From NCBI GenBank assembly GCA_000432175.1, contig HF989483.1, positions 5,606 through 11,747 on the forward strand: a DNA stretch of 6,142 nt, in the 5' to 3' direction. Below, in pieces: positions 1-5,015 of the stretch (positions within the stretch are counted from its first letter, which is position 1; each line of letters opens with the position of its first letter). The DNA comes from Eubacterium sp. CAG:786 (lineage in GTDB: Bacteria; Bacillota; Clostridia; Oscillospirales; Ruminococcaceae). The notes below the pieces were generated by a model that saw nothing but the letters and a program-made list of their open reading frames with translations, searched no databases and was not told the origin of the DNA. The position numbers and the translations under genes were made by a program.

Positions 1-389
1 GCTCTGACGACATAAAGGCACTCGGTAAGAAGTACATCACATGGTTTGTTGAGGAAAGCGGCTTCGCACAGAAGGAAGGCTCCATCTGCGCGCTGAAGGG
101 CTCTCCGCTGCCTGATTACCTGACTGACTTCGCTAACTGCGAGCTGTTCATCACCGAGGCTGCTCCTGAGGGTCTGACCGGCGTTTGGGACGCTATCAAC
201 AACGAGTCCGAGGTCGGCACATGGCAGGGCGACGCTGACAACTTCAAGATCAAGATGGCTGAGGCTGCATTTGCAGGCCAGGGCGAGGACGCATTCAAGC
301 AGATCGTATCTGACGTCAACGCAAAGTGGAACGCAACACGCGACGCCAATGCAGAGCTCGCAGCTTATCTCGAAGCTAACGCAGGCTGA
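1..389 (+). CDS. Carbohydrate ABC transporter solute-binding protein, C-terminal part (5' end outside window)
   Basis: This is the last 128 codons of an extracellular solute-binding protein, read in the frame whose first complete codon begins at base 3 and ending at TGA 387-389. The visible part has the Ala/Glu/Asp/Lys-rich helical character of the C-terminal lobe of family-1 sugar-binding proteins. It includes the stretch ALKGSPLPDYLTDF and the helix-rich ending WNATRDANAELAAYLEANAG. The identification rests mainly on context: it lies directly upstream of two CUT1-type permease genes on the same strand, the standard order for such importers. The mature protein would be a lipoprotein on the outer face of the membrane that hands sugar to the permease pair. 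The signal peptide, lipobox and most of the ligand site are off the window, so the substrate cannot be named. Codon use is biased towards C- and G-ending codons, as expected for a well-expressed gene. Confidence 0.82.
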   Translation, partial: SDDIKALGKKYITWFVEESGFAQKEGSICALKGSPLPDYLTDFANCELFITEAAPEGLTGVWDAINNESEVGTWQGDADNFKIKMAEAAFAGQGEDAFKQIVSDVNAKWNATRDANAELAAYLEANAG

Positions 390-420
390 TCACACCATCT
401 CCTTTAAGTGAATAGATTTC

Positions 421-495
421 TCCCCGGCTTTCTGAAAGGGGCGTGCACAGCGCCCCTTGAAGATGGCTGATATTTTTCTGAAAATATTCCGGGGA
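421..495 (+). promoter_or_regulatory. Structured intergenic RNA: outer stem enclosing two perfect hairpins, between binding-protein and permease genes
   Basis: Three perfect inverted repeats nest in the gap after the binding-protein stop. The outer arms are TCCCCGG (421-427) and CCGGGGA (489-495). Inside them are AAGGGGCG (436-443) with CGCCCCTT (451-458), and ATATTTT (470-476) with AAAATAT (481-487). Together they could form a three-way junction ending 21 bases before the permease ATG. No T-run follows the GC-rich hairpin, so it is not a classic terminator. By analogy with other binding-protein/permease operons, such a structure could protect the 3' end of the abundant binding-protein message or lower downstream expression. 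That function is inferred. A competing pairing of CTTT (428-431) with AAAG (435-438) is also possible. Confidence 0.55.
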
Positions 496-502
496 CGGTA
501 CC

Positions 503-510
503 AGAAAGGA
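503..510 (+). promoter_or_regulatory. Ribosome binding site deciding the start of the first permease
   Basis: AGAAAGGA lies six bases before ATG 517. This favours that ATG over the in-frame TTG at 457, which falls inside the right arm of the GC-rich hairpin and has no recognisable Shine-Dalgarno sequence at proper spacing. Confidence 0.7.
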
Positions 511-516
511 TCATCT

Positions 517-1446
517 ATGGCAGACAATACTGCTGCGAAGAAAAAACGCAGCCTTATGCAGTGGCTGAAAGGCTACACCGGTCAGAAGTACACCACAACT
601 CTGCTGTTTCTGCTGATACCTGTAGTGCTGCTGGTGCTGTTCACCGTTATTCCTGCGGTGAATATGGGCATTTACAGCTTCCAGAAGCGCGATCAGCTCG
701 GCGTCAGCTGGGAATGGGTGGGACTGGATAACTATGTCAGGATATTCACCGACACCGCTTATCTCCAGACTTTTGCAAACTCCATCTACTACCTGATAGG
801 TTCGTTCGTACAGCAGGCATTCGCGCTGCTCATTGCGTCTGTGCTGTGCTCCAAGCTGAAATTCGCGAACGTATTCAAGGGCGTGCTGTTCTTCCCCTAT
901 ATGATGAACGGCGTTGCGGTTTCGCTGATATTCCGTCGTTTCTTCCAGAAGGGTGACGGAATAACCAACACCGAGGGTACCCTCAACAGCATTCTTATGC
1001 TTTTCGGTGCGGACCCCGTAAGATGGCTCAGCGACCCGAATATCGTAAATATCTGCCTGGTATTTGCTTCTATCTGGCGTTACATAGGCTTTGATATTAT
1101 AATGTACATCGGCGCTATCCAGTCGATTTCCCCTGATATCTACGAGGCTGCCGACCTTGACGGCGCGAACGCATGGCAGCGTTTCTGGTACATCGTGTTC
1201 CCGAATATCCGTCCTATCGTCGGATTGCAGCTGATACTCGCCATAAAGGGTGCCGTATCCGTGTTCGAGATACCGTATATCATCACAGAGGGCAAGAACG
1301 GTACCAGCACGTTCGTTATCAAGACTATCGAAACGGCGTTCAAGTATCAGAAGGTCGGTCTGGCGTCGGCAATGGCTATCGTGCTGCTGGCGATAATACT
1401 GATCGTCACGGCGATACAGAAGGCATTCTTCAAGGAGGAAAAGTAG
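517..1446 (+). CDS. Carbohydrate ABC transporter permease, MalF/UgpA-like (first of pair)
   Basis: This 309-residue integral membrane protein is one half of the pore of a CUT1-family sugar importer. After a lysine-rich cytoplasmic N-terminus (residues about 8-25), a first hydrophobic helix (about 29-50) is followed by several more helices, consistent with the six-helix MalF-like core. The cytoplasmic EAA loop that docks the ATPase is clear at residues 210-229: it starts EAADLDGA and ends with IVFPNIRP. This matches the family pattern EAA, then G six residues on, then a late I-x-x-P. Length is normal for the family, and the large periplasmic insert of Gram-negative MalF is absent. The start at 517 is chosen for its Shine-Dalgarno site; an upstream TTG at 457 would add 20 residues with no support. 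The stop is three bases before the next gene, so the two permeases are co-translated and form a heterodimer. Substrate cannot be read from the sequence. Confidence 0.93.
   Translation: MADNTAAKKKRSLMQWLKGYTGQKYTTTLLFLLIPVVLLVLFTVIPAVNMGIYSFQKRDQLGVSWEWVGLDNYVRIFTDTAYLQTFANSIYYLIGSFVQQAFALLIASVLCSKLKFANVFKGVLFFPYMMNGVAVSLIFRRFFQKGDGITNTEGTLNSILMLFGADPVRWLSDPNIVNICLVFASIWRYIGFDIIMYIGAIQSISPDIYEAADLDGANAWQRFWYIVFPNIRPIVGLQLILAIKGAVSVFEIPYIITEGKNGTSTFVIKTIETAFKYQKVGLASAMAIVLLAIILIVTAIQKAFFKEEK
1432..1438 (+). promoter_or_regulatory. Ribosome binding site for the second permease, inside the end of the first
   Basis: AAGGAGG matches the anti-Shine-Dalgarno sequence very well and lies 11 bases before ATG 1450. 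It is embedded in the last codons of the preceding permease, which supports tight coupling of the two subunits. The spacing is slightly long. Confidence 0.75.
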
Positions 1447-1449
1447 CGC

Positions 1450-2325
1450 ATGAGCAGCAAAGAAAAGAAAAAGACCGGCGCGCGGGAAGAAATGTACCGC
1501 AGCGGCCGCGTAATGCAGCAGGCGCTGAAGTACATCTTCCTGGTGATTTGCTGCCTTATGGTAATAATCCCGCTGGTTGTTGTGCTCATCGGTGCGTTCA
1601 AGACGCATGACGAGTACATTTCCACAGGGGTATTCGAGCTGCCGGCAGTGCCGCAGTTCGAGAACTTTAAGATCGCGTTCGTGAACGGCAAGGTCATGCA
1701 GGGACTTTTAAATACGCTGCTGATACTGGCTGTTTCATGCTTCGGTACTATTATAACCGGCACGATGACGGCATTTGTTCTCCAGCGGTTCAACATGCTG
1801 TTCACGAGAGCGGTCAAAGCGGTGTTCCTGGTTGCGGCTCTGCTGCCGAATATCTCCATGCAGGTAACTGTGTTCCAGATAGTCAGCAAGCTTGGACTTT
1901 ACAACTCCCTCGCTGCCCCCTGCGTGCTTTACATTGGCACTGATATCATTTCCATCTACATTTTCATTCAGTTCCTGAACAACATCTCAAGATCCCTCGA
2001 CGAGAGCGCTATACTTGACGGCGCAAGCTACCCCAGGGTTTATTTCAGCATAATCCTGCCGATGCTGCGTCCGGCTATCGCAACGGTGCTGGTCATCAAG
2101 TTCGTTTCCATCTACAACGACTTCTACACCGCTAACCTCTACATGCCGAGCGATGATCTCGCGGTGGTTTCCACGGCGCTGTACCGCTTCATCGGTCCTT
2201 ACGGCGCAAAGTGGGAGATAATCTTTGCCGGAATCATCATCTGTATCATTCCGTCGCTGATAATCTTCCTTGTCCTGCAGAAATCGATATACAGCAATCT
2301 CGTTACCGGTTCTGTCAAGGAATAA
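1450..2325 (+). CDS. Carbohydrate ABC transporter permease, MalG/AraQ-like (second of pair)
   Basis: This 291-residue membrane protein is the partner permease of the sugar importer. A basic cytoplasmic N-terminus is followed by a hydrophobic helix around residues 25-48. Next comes the MalG-type segment with GAFKTHDEYI and the N-L-L-N-T-L-L-I-L motif leading into the core helices. The EAA loop is at residues 185-204, beginning ESAILDGA and ending SIILPMLRP, so the first alanine of the motif is replaced by serine, a common variant in this family. Size fits the usual MalG/AraQ range of about 275-300 residues. It begins three bases after the preceding permease stop and is the last gene of the operon, followed by a terminator hairpin. 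No ATPase gene follows, which in Firmicutes usually means that a shared MsmX-type ATPase encoded elsewhere serves the importer (inference). Confidence 0.93.
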   Translation: MSSKEKKKTGAREEMYRSGRVMQQALKYIFLVICCLMVIIPLVVVLIGAFKTHDEYISTGVFELPAVPQFENFKIAFVNGKVMQGLLNTLLILAVSCFGTIITGTMTAFVLQRFNMLFTRAVKAVFLVAALLPNISMQVTVFQIVSKLGLYNSLAAPCVLYIGTDIISIYIFIQFLNNISRSLDESAILDGASYPRVYFSIILPMLRPAIATVLVIKFVSIYNDFYTANLYMPSDDLAVVSTALYRFIGPYGAKWEIIFAGIIICIIPSLIIFLVLQKSIYSNLVTGSVKE

Positions 2326-2356
2326 CAACGCTTTCTACCCACAATATCCTATACAC

Positions 2357-2400
2357 AATGCCGCCCTCTGTATTTCGCAGAGGGCGGTGTTGGCTTATTG
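2357..2400 (+). terminator. Hairpin terminator of the sugar importer operon
   Basis: A perfect 10-bp GC-rich stem pairs CCGCCCTCTG (2361-2370) with CAGAGGGCGG (2378-2387) around a 7-base loop. A/T and wobble pairs from 2357-2360 with 2388-2391 can extend it. The downstream tract TGTTGGCTTATT is only moderately T-rich. It sits 35 bases after the permease stop and 15 bases before the stop of the convergent remnant, so it is well placed to end + strand transcription and may also block read-through from the other side. Confidence 0.75.
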
Positions 2401-2402
2401 GG

Positions 2403-2891
2403 TCACTTCAGCGGTGCTTCCGTCTGAGATACGTCAGGCTTGTCAGCAGATACGGCAGTGGCTTCCGCGAGGGCGTCATATACTTCCACGGGGACTTCGG
2501 CGCCGTTCTTCACCGCCATGACGGCAGCTGCTATCTGTTCGTCGGTATAGCCGGCTTCCTTCAGCACGTCGGAATACTGCGCGACGACTTCCTCGACGTT
2601 ATCCGGGGTGATGTTATCGCTCTGCACGTCGGGTATCTGCATTCCGTTGGGGTCGATGGTGTAGTTCTCGGTGTAGATCAGTTCGCTCACGGGCACGAAT
2701 TCATACCCCTGCGCGGAAAGCTGCTCCAGTATCGACGGAAGCGCCTGCGTGGTATTCGCGAGGTCGTTGTGAAACAGCACTATCGAGCCGGATTTCACGT
2801 TTTCGGTGACTTTCCTGGTTATCTCTTCTGGGGTGGGGTCTTTCCAGTCTATGCTGTCACCGTTAGATACAGATGGAAGAGCGCTGTTCAT
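2403..2891 (-). pseudogene. Remnant of a NodB-type (CE4) polysaccharide deacetylase, C-terminal half only
   Basis: The reading frame from ATG 2891 to TGA 2403 would give 162 residues. From about residue 12 (base 2858) it looks like the end of a CE4 deacetylase catalytic domain: DSIDWKDPTPEEI (motif 4 region), then SGSIVLFHND with the motif 5 histidine at residue 41 (2769-2771), then the family pattern of T-x-x-A-L-P, a helix, G-Y-E-F-V-P-V-S-E. Such enzymes remove acetyl groups from peptidoglycan or other polysaccharides outside the cell. Motif 1 (TFDDG), motif 2 (H-S/T-x-x-H) and motif 3 (R-x-P-Y-G), which supply the nucleophile base and metal ligands, are absent, so no enzyme activity is expected. 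The C-terminal tail (about residues 80-162) adds two predicted helices and a polar end. No Shine-Dalgarno site precedes any start. The open frame continues to 3014 but there it overlaps the MATE promoter and start, and its residues no longer resemble a deacetylase. I read it as a 5'-deleted gene. Confidence 0.72.
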
Positions 2892-2933
2892 GCGGTACGA
2901 CAGGAGCCTGCCATACATGCGCGCTGTCGTGAG

Positions 2934-2962
2934 TTGACAATCCCACAGAAAAGGAATATAAT
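2934..2962 (+). promoter_or_regulatory. Consensus sigma-70/sigma-A type promoter for the MATE gene
   Basis: TTGACA at 2934-2939 and TATAAT at 2957-2962 are separated by 17 bases, so both hexamers and the spacer match the ideal housekeeping promoter exactly. Transcription should begin near 2969-2970, about 15 bases before the ATG at 2985. No extended -10 TG and no upstream A-tract are seen. Such a match predicts strong transcription that does not need an activator. Confidence 0.85.
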
Positions 2963-2984
2963 TAAGATGTACGTCTGATAAGAA

Positions 2985-4343
2985 ATGGAGAGCAACTTGC
3001 TTATAAAAAAACACGACCTTACCTCCGGCAGTATCACCCGGGGGCTATGGTCATTCGCGCTGCCGCTGATGCTTGGAAACGTCCTGCAGCAGTTCTATAA
3101 TCTCGCTGATACATGGGTCGTGGGGAACTACATTGGCGATAATGCGCTGGCAGCTGTGGGTTCGTCCTACACGCTGCTGACTTTTCTGACTTCGGTGGTG
3201 ATAGGGCTTTCACTGGGCACCGGGTCGTTTATTTCCATGGCTTTCGGCAGAAAGCAGAACGACGTGATACGCAGCGGTATATTTATGTCCGCGGTGCTGA
3301 TCTTTGCGGTGACGCTGGTGATAACAGGGCTTTTCTATGCGCTGCTTGACCCGATAATTTCCGCGCTGCTTGTGCCTGATGAAATAACCGGGGATATGCA
3401 CACGTATCTTGCGTGGGTCTTTGTGGGATTTTTCGCGACGGCGCTGTACAACTATGTTTCCAACCTGCTGAGGAGCATGGGGAATTCCATGGCGCCGCTG
3501 ATTTTCCTCGGCGTGTCTGTGGTGCTGAATGTCGGGCTTGACCTGCTGTTCGTCATTCCGCTTGGCTGGGGAATAGCGGGGGCTGCCGCAGCGACTGTTA
3601 TCGCGCAGTATGCTTCCGGAATTGGCATACTGATCTTCTTCCTCGCTAACTGCCCGGAATACCGCCCGCGCCGCAGCGACATGAAGTGGAACGGCAGGCA
3701 TTTCCGCAGCATTCTGTCGCTTTCCGGGCTGACATGCCTGCAGCAGTCCGTCATGAACCTCGGGATACTTATGGTGCAGGCGGTGGTGAACAGCTTCGGT
3801 CCGGTGGTGATGGCGGCGTTTGCAGTCGCGGTGAAAATAGACACCATAGCCTACATGCCCGTGCAGGATCTAGGTAACGCGTTTTCGGTATTCGTAGCGC
3901 AGAATTACGGCGCTGAACGCCACGACCGTATCAGGTCGGGAATACGCCGGACCCTTGCCAGCAATGCGTTGTTCTGCGCGGTTATAAGCGTGCTGGTGTG
4001 CGCTTTCGCAGAACCACTCATGAGCCTGTTCGTTGACGCTTCCAGCGCGGAAACGATAGCGGTGGGCGTGCAGTACCTGAGGACGGAGGGCGCGTGCTAC
4101 ATCGGCATCGGCATATTGTTTATGCTGTACGGGTATTACCGCGCCGTCAACAAGCCGATGATGTCCGTTGTCCTGACTGTTATCTCGCTGGGGACGAGGG
4201 TTCTGCTTGCAAATGTGCTTTCACCCATACCGGGAATAGGCGTTTTCGGCATATGGATAGCTATTCCGATAGGGTGGTTACTGGCTGATGTGGCTGGCGC
4301 GGTTTATTACGCTGTGGTAGAGAGAAAACGGCTTGCCGCCTGA
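2985..4343 (+). CDS. MATE family multidrug/cation efflux transporter
   Basis: This 452-residue inner membrane protein has the length and hydrophobic pattern of a 12-helix MATE antiporter, which exports drugs or other organic cations in exchange for Na+ or H+. It opens with a short polar stretch and LTSGSITRGLWSFALPLML, typical of the bacterial NorM/DinF-like and MepA-like branches. Helix 1 continues through V-L-Q-Q-F-Y-N-L-A-D-T-W-V-V-G, the most conserved stretch of the family. The second half repeats the fold from about residue 240, where SLSGLTCLQQSVMNLGI begins its first helix, with a V-A-Q-N-Y-G-A motif further on. The protein ends in a basic tail, ERKRLAA. The ATG at 2985 is given as start; it lacks a Shine-Dalgarno site, and TTG 2997 is a serious rival. 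The gene is transcribed alone from the perfect promoter just upstream. Substrate is unknown, and a housekeeping metabolite exporter is as possible as a drug pump. Confidence 0.95.
   Translation: MESNLLIKKHDLTSGSITRGLWSFALPLMLGNVLQQFYNLADTWVVGNYIGDNALAAVGSSYTLLTFLTSVVIGLSLGTGSFISMAFGRKQNDVIRSGIFMSAVLIFAVTLVITGLFYALLDPIISALLVPDEITGDMHTYLAWVFVGFFATALYNYVSNLLRSMGNSMAPLIFLGVSVVLNVGLDLLFVIPLGWGIAGAAAATVIAQYASGIGILIFFLANCPEYRPRRSDMKWNGRHFRSILSLSGLTCLQQSVMNLGILMVQAVVNSFGPVVMAAFAVAVKIDTIAYMPVQDLGNAFSVFVAQNYGAERHDRIRSGIRRTLASNALFCAVISVLVCAFAEPLMSLFVDASSAETIAVGVQYLRTEGACYIGIGILFMLYGYYRAVNKPMMSVVLTVISLGTRVLLANVLSPIPGIGVFGIWIAIPIGWLLADVAGAVYYAVVERKRLAA
2987..2992 (+). promoter_or_regulatory. Possible ribosome binding site for an alternative TTG start of MATE
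   Basis: GGAGAG at 2987-2992 lies four bases before an in-frame TTG at 2997 (six bases counted from GGAG). No comparable site precedes the ATG at 2985. Translation may therefore begin at 2997, four codons later. Confidence 0.4.
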
Positions 4344-4382
4344 TGATATTACAGGGTTAGGCTTTAACACAGCGCCGTTTTT
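4325..4382. terminator. Probable bidirectional terminator between convergent MATE and lipoprotein genes
   Basis: AAAACGGC (4325-4332) and GCCGTTTT (4374-4381) are perfect inverted repeats, so transcripts from either side end in a stem followed by T residues (TTTTT at 4378-4382 on +, TTTTCTCT on -). The loop is long, 41 bases, and contains a smaller GTTA/TAAC pairing (4356-4359 with 4365-4368). The left arm lies within the last MATE codons. The long loop makes it weaker evidence than a compact hairpin, but the position between two convergent stops supports it. Confidence 0.5.
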
Positions 4383-4383
4383 A

Positions 4384-4998
4384 TTATGGATCTGCATTGA
4401 ACTCTGCGCTCATGGTGTATTTGCCGTAAGGGACGCCTGGCGACGCTGAGTCACTTTCAATGCTAAATTCTTTTGTTAATTTATATCTTCCGCTTACGGG
4501 TTCATAGATCGATAAATCTATATAATAATCTTTTGCCAGATGTATTAAATCGATCTGGGAAGTAAATGCATAGTTTTTTGATTTGTCAGCATATTCCGGG
4601 ATAGTCCAATTACCATTATCAAAACGTAATACATCGACATATGAACCTCCATTGAGATGGTCGATATCGTTGCTGTTATTGTGTATGGTCATGGTGATTG
4701 GAATTCCACCAGAGATACTTATAACGTCCTGATGAATAACAGTGAGATAGGCTGGCAACTCATTGTAGCAGACTGTTTTCCCGTTTGTTGACCATGTTAC
4801 GCCATTGTCATTGCTGGTGTATTCTGTTTTATCCGGATAGGTCAGAGTCAGAGTGAGGTCAGTGCAGTATTCCGTTTCTTCATCTTCTGATGCTGCCGGC
4901 TTACTATTCGTTGATGATATATCTGAAACGCATCCTGATGCCAGGGATATGCCGATAACTGCAACAACCATACATGAAAGTAGAGTGTATTTTTTCAT
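4384..4998 (-). CDS. Small secreted lipoprotein with probable Ig-like beta-sandwich domain, unknown function
   Basis: From ATG 4998 the product is 204 residues. It begins MKKYTLL, a hydrophobic core and the lipobox L-A-S-G-C, so the cysteine at residue 23 should be lipidated and the protein anchored to the outer face of the membrane. A low-complexity Ser/Glu/Asp linker (24-44) follows. The rest is beta-rich: T-L-T-L-T-Y strands near 48-54, I-T-M-T-I-H-N-N-S-N at 101-110, then V-D-V-L-R-F-D-N-G-N-W at 121-131, and strands G-R-Y-K-L near 170 and G-K-Y-T-M near 192. This layout resembles the bacterial Ig-like domains often found in Firmicute lipoproteins (Big_14 or BsuPI type); that is my judgement from pattern, not a search result. 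C45 and C77 could form a disulfide. An upstream ATG at 5016 overlaps the protease stop as TAATG but lacks a Shine-Dalgarno site; AAAGGT at 5008-5013 (bottom strand) serves ATG 4998, with nine bases between. Either start leaves the lipobox intact. It is the second gene of a protease-lipoprotein operon. Confidence 0.82.
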   Translation of the reverse strand: MKKYTLLSCMVVAVIGISLASGCVSDISSTNSKPAASEDEETEYCTDLTLTLTYPDKTEYTSNDNGVTWSTNGKTVCYNELPAYLTVIHQDVISISGGIPITMTIHNNSNDIDHLNGGSYVDVLRFDNGNWTIPEYADKSKNYAFTSQIDLIHLAKDYYIDLSIYEPVSGRYKLTKEFSIESDSASPGVPYGKYTMSAEFNADP

Positions 4999-5015
4999 AT
5001 CAATCAGACCTTTCA

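Noticed and set aside
116..349. Small open frame on the - strand opposite the binding protein
   Set aside because: It is antisense to a coding region with strong codon bias and has no supporting signals.
436..458. GC-rich hairpin as a rho-independent terminator after the binding protein
   Set aside because: The stem is perfect but the following bases are GAAGATGG rather than a T-run, so it is described as a structured element instead.
457..516. Upstream TTG start for the first permease
   Set aside because: No Shine-Dalgarno site precedes it and it lies in the arm of a stable hairpin; ATG 517 has a good site six bases away.
511..1608. Long open frame on the - strand opposite the first permease (365 codons)
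   Set aside because: It is rich in Arg, His and Gln, has no recognisable domain or hydrophobic pattern, and lies entirely antisense to a well-supported permease; it is a by-product of that gene's codon bias.
2211..2978. Open frame of 255 codons on the + strand opposite the deacetylase remnant
   Set aside because: Its product resembles no known protein and starts inside the permease gene; the - strand frame has clear CE4 motifs.
2892..3014. 5' extension of the deacetylase frame into the MATE promoter and first codons
   Set aside because: The residues do not match any deacetylase and no start there has a ribosome binding site; an R-M-Y-G string near base 2910 vaguely recalls motif 3 but is too weak to count.
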